A stretch of DNA of 64,000 nt from contig NZ_JAUJZH010000007.1 in assembly GCF_030486595.1 (NCBI RefSeq), forward strand, positions 225,570-289,569. Direction: 5' to 3'. The notes under the pieces are model-generated. The model had not been told where the DNA came from. It searched no databases and worked only from the letters and a program-made list of their open reading frames with translations. The DNA is from Variovorax ginsengisoli. Its GTDB lineage: Bacteria > Pseudomonadota > Gammaproteobacteria > Burkholderiales > Burkholderiaceae_C. Below are positions 46,078 to 54,641 of this stretch, piece after piece. The position numbers were made by a program, and so were the translations under genes. Numbering within the stretch: the stretch's first letter is position 1; the number at the start of each line of letters is the position of its first letter.

Positions 46078-47199
46078 ATGGCCGAGATCCGCGTCCACGA
46101 ACTGCACAAGGCCTTCACCGACTTCACCGCGGTGAAGAGCTCGAGCTTCGCCGTGCGCAACGGCGAGTTCTTCTGCCTGCTCGGCCCCTCGGGCTGCGGC
46201 AAGACCACCACCCTGCGCATGATCGCCGGGCTCGAGCTGCCGACCTCCGGCCAGATCTTCCTCGGCGACGAGGACGTGAGCTTCAAGCGGGCGTCGGCGC
46301 GCGACATCGCCTTCGTGTTCCAGATGTTCGCGCTCTACCCGCACATGAACGTGCGCCGGAACATCGCCTTCCCGCTGGTCTCCCAGGGCATGGCGCGCGA
46401 CGAGATCGGCCGCCAGGTCGAGCAGGCGGCGCGCACGCTGCGCATCACGCACCTGCTCGACAAGCCGGTGTCGCAGCTGTCGAGCGGCGACCGCCAGCGC
46501 GTGGCGCTGGGCCGCGCGATCGTGCGCCAGCCGCTGGCCTTCCTGATGGACGAGCCGCTCGGCGCCCTCGACGCCGAGTTCCGCGAAGTGATGTGCCACG
46601 AACTGCGCGCCCTGCACGACCGGCTGCAGGCCACCACCGTGTACGTGACGCACGACCAGATGGAGGCGATGGCCATGGCCGACGTCATCGCGATCATGAA
46701 CGAGGGCGTGATCGAGCAGCTCGGGGCTCCGCTCGAGGTCTACGAGCGGCCCGCCAGCGTCTTCGTGGCCGACTTCATCGGCGCGCCGTCGATGAACTTC
46801 CTGCCCTTCGAGGCCGGCCTGGCGAGCGGCGACGATGCGATCCTGATCGGCCCGGCGCGGATCGCCGTGCCGCCCCTGCGCGAAGACCTGTCGCCGCGCG
46901 CGCTGCTGTGCGGCGTGCGCCCCGAGCACGTGCGCTTCGACGACGCGTCCGGGCTGCGCGCCGAGGTGCTCGCCACCGAATACCTCGGCACCCGCACCGT
47001 CGTGACGCTGGCCACCGCGCAAGGCACCACGGTGCGCGCCAAGGTCGACGTCGACATCCCGGTGGCGCGCGGCGACCATGTCGGACTGGCCTTCGATGCC
47101 GCGAAGATCTCGCTGTTCGATGCGGCATCGGGCCGGGCGCTGCGCAGCGCGCGCGATGAGACGCCGCTGCGGGCCGGACGGAGGGCGCGCCATGGCTGA
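46078..47199 (+). CDS. ABC transporter ATP-binding protein, first of two
   Basis: The 373-residue MalK/UgpC-type ATPase has Walker A GPSGCGKTT, a Q-loop in AFVFQMFALYPHM, Walker B LAFLMDEPLGALD and the H-loop YVTHDQMEAM, then a C-terminal TOBE region. The signature motif is LSSGDRQRVALGRA instead of LSGGQ, a clear departure. With the next gene it forms a heteromeric ATPase pair. It overlaps that gene by 8 bp. Confidence 0.94.
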   Translation: MAEIRVHELHKAFTDFTAVKSSSFAVRNGEFFCLLGPSGCGKTTTLRMIAGLELPTSGQIFLGDEDVSFKRASARDIAFVFQMFALYPHMNVRRNIAFPLVSQGMARDEIGRQVEQAARTLRITHLLDKPVSQLSSGDRQRVALGRAIVRQPLAFLMDEPLGALDAEFREVMCHELRALHDRLQATTVYVTHDQMEAMAMADVIAIMNEGVIEQLGAPLEVYERPASVFVADFIGAPSMNFLPFEAGLASGDDAILIGPARIAVPPLREDLSPRALLCGVRPEHVRFDDASGLRAEVLATEYLGTRTVVTLATAQGTTVRAKVDVDIPVARGDHVGLAFDAAKISLFDAASGRALRSARDETPLRAGRRARHG

Positions 47200-48232
47200 G
47201 CTTCGACTCTCGGGCGTCGTCAAGCGCTTCGGCGGCGTGACCGCGGTCGACGGCGTCGGCCTCGACATTCCGAGCGGCGAGTTCTTCGTCCTGCTGGGCC
47301 CGAGCGGCGCCGGCAAGACGACCACGCTGCGCCTGGTGGCGGGCCTCGAGCGGCCGGACGCCGGCCGCGTCTCGATCGGTGGGCGCGACGTCACGGCGCT
47401 CGCGCCGGCGCTGCGCGACGTGGCCTTCGTGTTCCAGCAGTATTCGCTCTATCCGCACCTGAGCGTCTTCGACAACCTGGCCTTCCCGCTGCGCTCGCCG
47501 CTGCGCCCCTCGCCGGAAACCGAGGTGCGCCGCAAGGTCGAGGAGGTCGCCCGCATGCTGCGCATCCACGACAAGCTGCAGAACCCCGCCACACGGCTGT
47601 CGGGGGGCCAGATGCAGCGGGTGGCGATCGGCCGCGCCCTGGTGCGCAGCCCCGCGCTCTACCTGATGGACGAACCGCTGTCCTCGCTCGACGCCAAGCT
47701 GCGCAACGACCTGCGGCTGGAGCTCAAGCGCATCCAGCAGGACCTGGGCGCCACCATGCTCTACGTGACGCACGACCAGATCGAGGCCATGACCCTGGCC
47801 ACCCGCATCGGCGTGCTCGACGCCGGCCGGCTGGTGCAGGTCGGCACGCCGCAGCAGATCTACGAGAACCCGGGCAGCGCGCACGTCGCCTCGCGGCTCG
47901 GCTCGCCGCGCATCAACCTGGTCGCCCGCGGGCTGTTCCCGCAGCTCGACGGGCCCGAGCGCGCGGTGACGGTCGGCATCCGCACCGAGCACCTGCGGCT
48001 GCACCGCCGGCCGGCGGCGAGCGGCCCCGGCATGGCGCACCGGGGCGCCAGCGTCAGGCGCATCGAGCGCCTGAGCGATCTGCACCTGGTGCATGTCGGC
48101 CTCGACGACAGCGGCCAGGAGCTGATCGTCTCGGCGCCCGCCAACGAGAGCTTCGAGCCGAACGACGCGGTGCAGGTCGAACTGCTGCGCCCGCTCTGGT
48201 TCGATGCCGAGGGCCAGCGCATCCATGCCTGA
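47192..48232 (+). CDS. ABC transporter ATP-binding protein, second of two
   Basis: The 346-residue ATPase has Walker A GPSGAGKTT, canonical signature LSGGQMQRVAIGRA, Walker B LYLMDEPLSSLD and YVTHDQIEAM, followed by a TOBE-like C-terminal domain. It is the partner of the preceding ATPase; the pair has one degenerate and one canonical signature. Start at 47192 with GGAGGG upstream. Confidence 0.94.
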   Translation: MAELRLSGVVKRFGGVTAVDGVGLDIPSGEFFVLLGPSGAGKTTTLRLVAGLERPDAGRVSIGGRDVTALAPALRDVAFVFQQYSLYPHLSVFDNLAFPLRSPLRPSPETEVRRKVEEVARMLRIHDKLQNPATRLSGGQMQRVAIGRALVRSPALYLMDEPLSSLDAKLRNDLRLELKRIQQDLGATMLYVTHDQIEAMTLATRIGVLDAGRLVQVGTPQQIYENPGSAHVASRLGSPRINLVARGLFPQLDGPERAVTVGIRTEHLRLHRRPAASGPGMAHRGASVRRIERLSDLHLVHVGLDDSGQELIVSAPANESFEPNDAVQVELLRPLWFDAEGQRIHA

Positions 48233-48259
48233 ACACGGCACATCCACACGGGAGACCCC

Positions 48260-48880
48260 ATGGCCGACATCGACCTGATACGCAACGCGACCCAGACCCT
48301 GATCGACCATGTCGACGAACTGACGGCCCTCGACCAGGCGATCGGCGACGGCGACCACGGGCTCAACATGCGCCGCGGCGCGCTCGCCATCCAGGCCCGG
48401 CTCGACGAGCTCGCCGGCCAGTCGCTCAACGAGGCGCTGCGCACCATGGGCATGGCCTGCATGTCGACCATCGGGGGCTCGTCGGGCCCGGTGTTCGGCA
48501 CCCTGCTGGTCACCCTCGGCAAGGAACTGCCCGACCCGCCCACCGCCGCCGCGCTGGCCGGCGCACTCGATGCCGGCATCAAGGCGCTGACGCGGCTGGG
48601 CAAGGCCGAGGTCGGCCAGAAGACCCTGCTCGACGTGCTCGACCCGGTGCAGAAAGTGCTCGCCGAAGGCGGCGGGCAACTGGCCGGCCGCGTGCGCGAC
48701 TGCGCCTTCGCGAGCGCCGACGCCACGGCGGCGATGGACGCCATCAAGGGCCGCGCCTCGTTCCTCGGCGAGCGCGCGCTGGGCCATGTCGACCCGGGCT
48801 CGCGCTCGGTCGCCCTGATCATCGGCGCGATCTGCGACGGCCTGCAATCGCGCGCGCAACCGACCTCCCAATCCGCCTGA
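48260..48880 (+). CDS. dhaL: Dihydroxyacetone kinase subunit DhaL
   Basis: The 206-residue nucleotide-binding subunit has the Mg-ADP-binding Asp residues in LDQAIGDGDHGLNM, the TIGGSSGPVFGTLL loop and the C-terminal GHVDPGSRSVALI, all typical of DhaL. In the PTS-dependent system DhaL carries ADP as a cofactor rephosphorylated by DhaM, but no dhaM gene is in this operon. It lies 27 bp after the second ATPase gene and 9 bp before dhaK. Confidence 0.92.
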   Translation: MADIDLIRNATQTLIDHVDELTALDQAIGDGDHGLNMRRGALAIQARLDELAGQSLNEALRTMGMACMSTIGGSSGPVFGTLLVTLGKELPDPPTAAALAGALDAGIKALTRLGKAEVGQKTLLDVLDPVQKVLAEGGGQLAGRVRDCAFASADATAAMDAIKGRASFLGERALGHVDPGSRSVALIIGAICDGLQSRAQPTSQSA

Positions 48881-48889
48881 AAGCGCACC

Positions 48890-49879
48890 ATGAAAAAGCT
48901 CATCAACGACGTCGAGTCCCTGTTGTCCGAATCGCTGGACGGCTTCGCGGCCGCGCACGCCGACATCGTGACGCTCGGCGAGGGCGGCCAGTTCGTCCGC
49001 CGGCGCTCGCCCAAGCCCGGCAAAGTCGCGCTGATCTCGGGCGGCGGCTCGGGCCACGAGCCGCTGCACACCGGCTTCGTCGGCCACGGCATGCTCGACG
49101 CGGCCTGCCCGGGCCAGGTGTTCACTTCACCGACGCCCGACCAGATGCTGGCGGCGGCGCAGGCGGTGGACACCGGCGCGGGCGTGCTGTTCATCGTCAA
49201 GAACTACTCCGGCGACATGATGAACTTCCAGATGGCCGCCGAGATGATCGACTGCGACAACGCCACGGTCATCGTCAACGACGACGTGGCGGTCGAGAAC
49301 TCGACCTACACGACCGGCCGGCGCGGCGTTGCCGGCACCTTGATCGTCGAGAAGATCGTCGGCGCCGCCGCCGAGCGCGGCGATGGACTGGCGGCGCTGA
49401 AGGCGCTTGGCGATTCGGTCAACAAGGCGACGGCCTCGATGGGTGTGGCGCTGACCTCGTGCACCGTGCCGGCTGCCGGCAAGCCGACCTTCCAGATCGG
49501 TGCCGACGAGATGGAGATGGGCGTCGGCATCCACGGCGAGCCGGGCCGGCGCCGGGTCCGGCTGGCATCGGCCGACGACATCGCGGCCGAGCTGAGCGGC
49601 GCGATCCTCAAGGACCTGTCGCTCAAGCCGGGCCAGGAGGTGCTGCTGCTGGTCAACGGCTTCGGCGGCACGCCGCTGATGGAGCTGTACCTGATGGTGA
49701 ATGCGGTGCACAAGATACTGGACGGGCATCGGCTGAAGATCGCTCGCTGCCTCACCGGGTCGTATGTGACTTCGCTGGAAATGGCTGGGTGCTCGATCAC
49801 CGTGAGCGCGATGGATGCGGCGACGCTGGCGCTGTGGGATGCGCCTGTGCATACGGCGGCGCTGCATTGGGGGATGTGA
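48890..49879 (+). CDS. dhaK: Dihydroxyacetone kinase subunit DhaK
   Basis: The 329-residue substrate-binding subunit has LISGGGSGHEPLHTGFVG, KNYSGDMMNFQMAAEM, VNDDVAVENS and the His in MEMGVGIHGEPG that forms a hemiaminal with dihydroxyacetone in the family. With DhaL it would phosphorylate a triose or short ketose imported by the adjacent ABC system. The last 60 or so codons use GAT, CAT, GGG and GCT more than the rest of the gene. Confidence 0.92.
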   Translation: MKKLINDVESLLSESLDGFAAAHADIVTLGEGGQFVRRRSPKPGKVALISGGGSGHEPLHTGFVGHGMLDAACPGQVFTSPTPDQMLAAAQAVDTGAGVLFIVKNYSGDMMNFQMAAEMIDCDNATVIVNDDVAVENSTYTTGRRGVAGTLIVEKIVGAAAERGDGLAALKALGDSVNKATASMGVALTSCTVPAAGKPTFQIGADEMEMGVGIHGEPGRRRVRLASADDIAAELSGAILKDLSLKPGQEVLLLVNGFGGTPLMELYLMVNAVHKILDGHRLKIARCLTGSYVTSLEMAGCSITVSAMDAATLALWDAPVHTAALHWGM

Positions 49880-49960
49880 ACGGGCCGCAGTGCCACGCAA
49901 CCAGGCGGGTATAGTCTTCCGAACCCTCGACCTGAACCCCACGGATTTCAACAACTTGCA

Positions 49961-50740
49961 ATGAAGCTGGCCACCTGGAACGTCAATTCCCTCACCGCCC
50001 GCCTGCAGCATGTGCTCGACTGGCTGGCCGCCAATCCGGTCGATGTCCTCTGCCTGCAGGAACTCAAGATGAGCGACGACAAGTTTCCGCTTGAGGCGCT
50101 CAAGGACGCTGGCTACGATTCGGCTGTGTTCGGCCAGAAAACCTACAACGGGGTCGCGATCCTGAGCCGCGCGCCGGTTCGCGACGTCCTGAAGAACATC
50201 GGCGGCTTCGCCGACGATCATTCGCGTGTCATCAGTGGCACGGTCGACACGCCGGCCGGCGCGCTGCGCATCGTCAATGGCTACTTCGTCAACGGCCAGG
50301 CGCCCGACAGCGAGAAGTTCGTCTACAAGATGAAGTGGCTCGACGGCCTGCACGACTGGCTGCGCCAGGAGCTGGCGGCCCATCCGAACCTGGTCCTGCT
50401 CGGCGATTTCAACGTCGCCCCCGAAGACCGCGACAGCTACGACCCGGTCGGCCTCGCCGGGACGATCCACCACACGCCCCAGGAGCGCGCGCATTTCAAC
50501 GCCCTGCTGCAGCTCGGCCTGGCGGACAGCTTCCGGCTCTTCGAGCAGCCGCCCAAGAGCTACTCCTGGTGGGACTACCGCATGCTCGGCTACCAGAAGA
50601 ACCGCGGGCTGCGCATCGACCATGTTCTGGTCAGCCAGCCGCTGGTGCCACGCGTCAAGAGCTGCGTGATCGATCGCGTGCCGCGCAAATGGGAAAAGCC
50701 CAGCGACCACGCGCCGGTGATCATGGAGCTGGCCCCATGA
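49961..50740 (+). CDS. xthA: Exodeoxyribonuclease III
   Basis: This AP endonuclease and 3'-5' exonuclease acts in base-excision repair. The 259-residue protein has MKLATWNVNSL, the metal Glu in CLQELKM, LLGDFNVAPEDRD with the catalytic Asp and Asn, and the terminal SDHAPVIMEL with the active His. Its stop overlaps the start of the following lipoprotein gene. Confidence 0.96.
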   Translation: MKLATWNVNSLTARLQHVLDWLAANPVDVLCLQELKMSDDKFPLEALKDAGYDSAVFGQKTYNGVAILSRAPVRDVLKNIGGFADDHSRVISGTVDTPAGALRIVNGYFVNGQAPDSEKFVYKMKWLDGLHDWLRQELAAHPNLVLLGDFNVAPEDRDSYDPVGLAGTIHHTPQERAHFNALLQLGLADSFRLFEQPPKSYSWWDYRMLGYQKNRGLRIDHVLVSQPLVPRVKSCVIDRVPRKWEKPSDHAPVIMELAP

Positions 50741-51237
50741 AGAACCCGCTCGCGCTCGCCATGCTCGCCCTGCTGCTCGGCCTTTCGGGCTGCAGCGCGT
50801 TGAAGCCGGCCGCGACGACCGCCGCCGCGCCGGACGCAGCGCCCGATGCAGCAGCATCCTCGACCGAGGCCTCCCCCGGGCGACTGATCACGGCCCAGAC
50901 ACCGGCCGTGAAGGCCTACCGCAAGGTCGGCGCGGCAGCCATCTACAAGAAATACCCGCAGCGCATCTACAAGGGCAAGATTCCGCCGCTGGTCTATGCC
51001 GTTGTGGTGACCGAGACCGACGTCGATGCCGAAGGCCGCGTCAAAGGCGTTCACTTCTCCCGCACGCCCAGCCACGCGCCCGAGGTGAGCGGCATGATCG
51101 CCGAGCTGATCAAGGGCGCGTCGCCGTTGCCCAGCCCGGGCAAGATCGGCGCCCACACCTATGTCGACACCTGGCTGTGGGACAAGAGCGGCCAGTTCCA
51201 GCTCGACACCCTGACCCTGGGCCAGCGCAACCGCTAG
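50737..51237 (+). CDS. Putative lipoprotein of unknown function
   Basis: The 166-residue protein has a lipoprotein signal (LALAMLALLLGLSGC, Cys about 19), an Ala-rich linker (about 22-47) and a C-terminal domain with PPLVYAVVVTETDVDAEGRV and a YVDTWLWDKSGQFQL ending; this resembles TonB-C-like domains in pattern (conserved beta strands, VxEVxV-like). It is coupled to xthA by ATGA but a shared function is unlikely. Confidence 0.75.
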   Translation: MKNPLALAMLALLLGLSGCSALKPAATTAAAPDAAPDAAASSTEASPGRLITAQTPAVKAYRKVGAAAIYKKYPQRIYKGKIPPLVYAVVVTETDVDAEGRVKGVHFSRTPSHAPEVSGMIAELIKGASPLPSPGKIGAHTYVDTWLWDKSGQFQLDTLTLGQRNR

Positions 51238-51240
51238 ATA

Positions 51241-51333
51241 AAGCTCACCCCCGAAGCGCCTGCGGCGCCTCCCCCTCGGGGGGCGATACCGGCGGCCCGG
51301 CCAAGCCGGTTCCGCGGTATCCCTGATGTTGGC
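51241..51333 (-). repeat. Intergenic GC-rich repeat, second family
   Basis: The segment combines CTCCCCCTCGGGGGGCG with CGGCGGCCCGGCCAAGCCGGTTCCGCGG. The CCCCTCGGGG core is shared with the repeats at 335-500 and 59701-59815, but the flanks differ, so I treat it as a separate family. It fills most of the gap between the convergent lipoprotein and ntrC genes and may act as a transcription barrier. Confidence 0.6.
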
Positions 51334-51372
51334 AGCACCCGCATCAACGCACCGGACGAAGCCCGGCCACTT

Positions 51373-52884
51373 TCATTCGAGCCCCAGTTCCTGGATCTTG
51401 CGAGTGATGGTGTTGCGGCCGATGCCGAGCTTCTGGGCCGCCTCGATGCGGCGGCCCCTCGTACTGGCCAGCGCCGTCAGGATCAGCCGCGACTCGAAGC
51501 GGCGCGACAGCGCATCCCAGACATCGGTGCGGCCCGCCGCCAGCATGCTCTGGGCTTCGAGTTCGAGGCCGCTCTCCCACGCCGGCGAAGCCGCTGCCGC
51601 CGCCGGCACATTCGCCGCGGAAGGCGACGCAACGGCCGTCGCCGCGGGCATCGCAAGCGGTTCGCGCTCGGCCCCCATTGGCGCGGGGACCGCATGCGGC
51701 TCCGCGGCCGGGGCGATCGCCATCACTTCGGGCGGCAGGTCCTTGGCCTCGATCAACTGCGCCGGCGCCATCACGGTCAGCCAGTGGCAGATGTTCTCGA
51801 GCTGGCGAACGTTGCCTGGAAAACCGAAGGTCGCCAGCTGCGCCAGCGCCGCATCGGAGATGCGCTTCGGCTCGACGCCGAGCTGCTTGGCGCTCTGCTG
51901 CAGGAAATGCCGCGTCAGCGCCGGCACGTCCTCGCCGCGCTCGCGCAGCGCCGGCAGCCGCAGCCGGATGACGTTGAGCCGGTGGAACAGGTCTTCGCGG
52001 AAGCCGCCGAGCTTCACGCGCTGCTCGAGGTCCTGGTGGGTCGCCGCAATGACGCGCACGTTGGCCTTGACCGAGTTGTGGCCGCCGACGCGGTAGAAGT
52101 GCCCATCGCTCAGGACGCGCAGCAGGCGCGTCTGCAGGTCGAAGGGCATGTCGCCGATCTCGTCGAGGAACAGCGTTCCGCCCTCGGCCTGTTCGAAGCG
52201 GCCGCGGCGCATGGTCTGGGCGCCGGTGAAGGCTCCGCGCTCGTGGCCGAACAGCTCGCTCTCGAGCAGGTCCTTCGGGATCGCGGCCGTGTTGATGGCG
52301 ACGAACGGGCCGTTCGCGCGCGGCGAATGCTTGTGCAGCGCGCGCGCCACGAGTTCCTTGCCCGAGCCCGACTCGCCGGTGATCAGCACCGTGACATTGC
52401 TTTGCGACAGCCGGCCGATGGCACGGAACACGTCCTGCATCGCCGGCGCCTGCCCGAGCATCTCGGGCGCGGCCGCCATGCGCTCCTCGGCCACTTCCTC
52501 GCGCTGGCTTTCGTCGACCGCGCGGCGGATCAGTTCGACCGCGCGCGGCAGGTCGAAAGGCTTCGGCAGGTATTCGAAGGCACCGCCCTGGAAGGCCGAG
52601 ACGGCGCTGTCGAGGTCGGAGAATGCCGTCATGATGATCACCGGCAGGCCGGGATGCTTGGCCTTGATCTTGTCGAGCAGATCGAGCCCCGAGCCGCCGG
52701 GCATGCGGATGTCGCTGACCAGGACCTGGGGACCCTGGGTCTCGTCGTCGGCCGCCGCGTCGAGGGCGGCAAGAACCTCGCGCGGATTGGTGAAGCTACG
52801 GGTCGGCAGGTCTTCGCGCAGCAGCGCTTTTTCCAGCACGAAGCGGATTGATTGATCATCATCCACTATCCAGATCGGCTTCAT
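51373..52884 (-). CDS. ntrC: Nitrogen regulation response regulator NtrC
   Basis: This sigma-54-dependent activator responds to nitrogen limitation. The 503-residue protein has a receiver domain with the phospho-Asp in VLVSDIRMPGGSG, a AAA+ domain with GESGSGKELVARALH, the sigma-54-contacting GAFTGA and the Walker B TLFLDEIGDM, a linker rich in Ala/Pro (about 395-440) and a Fis-type helix-turn-helix (RRIEAAQKLGIGRNTITRKIQEL). It follows ntrB by 22 bp. Likely targets in this window are the glnA and prkA promoters. Confidence 0.96.
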   Translation of the reverse strand: MKPIWIVDDDQSIRFVLEKALLREDLPTRSFTNPREVLAALDAAADDETQGPQVLVSDIRMPGGSGLDLLDKIKAKHPGLPVIIMTAFSDLDSAVSAFQGGAFEYLPKPFDLPRAVELIRRAVDESQREEVAEERMAAAPEMLGQAPAMQDVFRAIGRLSQSNVTVLITGESGSGKELVARALHKHSPRANGPFVAINTAAIPKDLLESELFGHERGAFTGAQTMRRGRFEQAEGGTLFLDEIGDMPFDLQTRLLRVLSDGHFYRVGGHNSVKANVRVIAATHQDLEQRVKLGGFREDLFHRLNVIRLRLPALRERGEDVPALTRHFLQQSAKQLGVEPKRISDAALAQLATFGFPGNVRQLENICHWLTVMAPAQLIEAKDLPPEVMAIAPAAEPHAVPAPMGAEREPLAMPAATAVASPSAANVPAAAAASPAWESGLELEAQSMLAAGRTDVWDALSRRFESRLILTALASTRGRRIEAAQKLGIGRNTITRKIQELGLE

Positions 52885-52906
52885 GCAGCTCCTTGTTGCT
52901 TGGCTG

Positions 52907-53983
52907 CTAGGGCAGCGGTATCAGTATCTTGAAATCGGTCCGTCCCGGGACGCTGTCGCACTCGATCACGCCGTGATGCTGTTGCACAAAAGTTTGCGCA
53001 AGCGTCAATCCCAAGCCTGTCCCGCCATCCCTGCCCGACACCAGCGGGTAAAAAATGCGGTCCTTGATCGCGTCCGGCACGCCCGGTCCGTTGTCGATGA
53101 CATGCAATTCCAATGCCAGTCGATACCACTGTTTGTTGAAGATAACCTGACGCGCGATGCGGGTCTTGAAAATGATCTGCGCATCGCCCGCTGCACGCCG
53201 CTCGGCGAGGGCCTGGGCGGCGTTGTGGACGATGTTGAGCGTGGCCTGGATCAGCTGCTCGCGATCGCCGCGAAACTCCGGGATCGAGACGTCGAAGTCG
53301 CGCTCGATGTGGAGATCGCGCGGAAACTCCGCCAGGATCACCGAACGCACCCGCTCGCAGACCTCGTGGATGTTGACGTCGCCCACCACGTGCGGCCGGC
53401 GATGCGGCGCCAGCAGCCGGTCGACCAGCGTCTGCAGTCGGTCGGCCTCGTGGATGATGACCTGCGTGTACTCGATCAGGTCGCGCGACTCGACCTCCAT
53501 CTGCAGCAGTTGCGCGGCGCCGCGAATGCCGCCGAGCGGATTCTTGATCTCGTGCGCGAGATTGCGGATCAGCTCCTTGTTGGCCTGCGCCTGGTCGAGC
53601 AGCCGCTCCTCGCGGTCCTGCCGCGCCTGCTGCTCGAGCGGCGACATCTCGATGATCAGCTCGCCCGCCTTGTCGCTCTGGGCCAGCGTCACCAGCACCG
53701 GCATCAGTTCGTGGTTGACACGGCGCAGCAAGGCCTCGTAGCGCAGCGTCGCGAAGTCGTTGCTGCGGGCGCCGTCGATGGCGGTGCGCAGCACCTGCGG
53801 TTCCTGGAAGCAGGCCCCGAACTGCGAGCCCTCGAGCGTGCGGCGCGAGGTGCCGAGCGCGTCCTCGAGGCCCGAGTTCGCGAACAGCACCGAGCCGTCG
53901 ACCCGCACCACCGCGATCAGCGTCGACAGCAGGTCGAAGGCCTGGAAGCGCTTGCCCGGTCCAGCCGATTTACCAAAGGCCAT
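52907..53983 (-). CDS. ntrB: Nitrogen regulation sensor kinase NtrB
   Basis: The 358-residue soluble histidine kinase has a PAS domain (about 12-120), the phosphoacceptor H-box NLAHEIKNPLGGIRG and the ATPase boxes N (NIVHNAAQAL), G1 (VIDNGPGVP) and G2 (GRDGGTGLGLTLAQ). In the known pathway PII controls it, and it phosphorylates NtrC. The start follows the upstream orphan gene by 4 bp, so the three may be cotranscribed. Confidence 0.96.
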   Translation of the reverse strand: MAFGKSAGPGKRFQAFDLLSTLIAVVRVDGSVLFANSGLEDALGTSRRTLEGSQFGACFQEPQVLRTAIDGARSNDFATLRYEALLRRVNHELMPVLVTLAQSDKAGELIIEMSPLEQQARQDREERLLDQAQANKELIRNLAHEIKNPLGGIRGAAQLLQMEVESRDLIEYTQVIIHEADRLQTLVDRLLAPHRRPHVVGDVNIHEVCERVRSVILAEFPRDLHIERDFDVSIPEFRGDREQLIQATLNIVHNAAQALAERRAAGDAQIIFKTRIARQVIFNKQWYRLALELHVIDNGPGVPDAIKDRIFYPLVSGRDGGTGLGLTLAQTFVQQHHGVIECDSVPGRTDFKILIPLP

Positions 53984-53987
53984 CCGG

Positions 53988-54500
53988 TCAGCGATTGACC
54001 GCGGGCAGGCGGCCGATCTCGCGTTGAAGGCCGGCGATGTCGCTCTCGTTGCGGGCGATCTCGGCCTTCATCTCGGCCACGCGGTCGAGATACTTCTGGT
54101 AGTTCTTGCTCTCGCTGCCCTGCTTCTCGGGCTCGCCGTTGTTGTAGTCCCTGAGCAGCTGGGTCTGCCGCTCCTGAGCCTTGCGCAGTTCGGCCTCGAG
54201 CACCGAGCGGGCCTCGCCGTCTCGTGCGCGCTGGTCGGTGCCTTCGACCCGCGGACTGCCGGCCGGCGAGCGCACCGCGGTCCCGCCGGCAGCCGGCGCG
54301 GCCGAAGCGACCGGCCGCGTGCCCTGCACGATGGTCAGGTTGCCGCCTTCCATGATCTTGCAGCCGCGCTGCTGCGCGACGGTTGCGTTGTTGGTGTATT
54401 CGTTGCCGCAGCGCCAGACGCGCTCTTGCTGCGCCTGGGCCTGCAAAGGCACGCCGGCCGCCGCCACGGCGGTCAGCAGGAGAACGGAGAGAGTCTTCAT
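53988..54500 (-). CDS. Secreted or periplasmic protein of unknown function (DUF4124-like N-terminus)
   Basis: The 170-residue protein has a signal peptide (SVLLLTAVAAAGVPLQAQA), then a short domain with two Cys (RVWRCGNEYTNNA, QQRGCKIM) that resembles small envelope DUF4124 proteins, a flexible Ala/Pro stretch and a charged coiled coil (about 95-165). It lies between glnA and ntrB, behind the glnA terminator, and is 4 bp upstream of ntrB. No function is known. Confidence 0.7.
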   Translation of the reverse strand: MKTLSVLLLTAVAAAGVPLQAQAQQERVWRCGNEYTNNATVAQQRGCKIMEGGNLTIVQGTRPVASAAPAAGGTAVRSPAGSPRVEGTDQRARDGEARSVLEAELRKAQERQTQLLRDYNNGEPEKQGSESKNYQKYLDRVAEMKAEIARNESDIAGLQREIGRLPAVNR

Positions 54501-54579
54501 GGTCTTGGGTGTAGTGCGCCGCAAGTCGGCATTTTCATGCAATTCGAAACAGATCCGACCCGGATGTTCCCGCCCAAAC

Positions 54580-54610
54580 AAAAAGGACGGCCGCAGCCGT
54601 CCTTTTTTAA
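54580..54610 (-). terminator. Bidirectional terminator downstream of glnA
   Basis: The stem GGACGGC / GCCGTCC (54585-54591 / 54596-54602) with a 4-base loop is flanked by A5 on one side and T6 on the other, so it can terminate in both directions. It ends glnA transcription and separates glnA from the DUF4124-like/ntrBC unit. Confidence 0.88.
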
Positions 54611-54641
54611 CGCTCCGGCGCAAGCCCGAGCTGATCACGAA

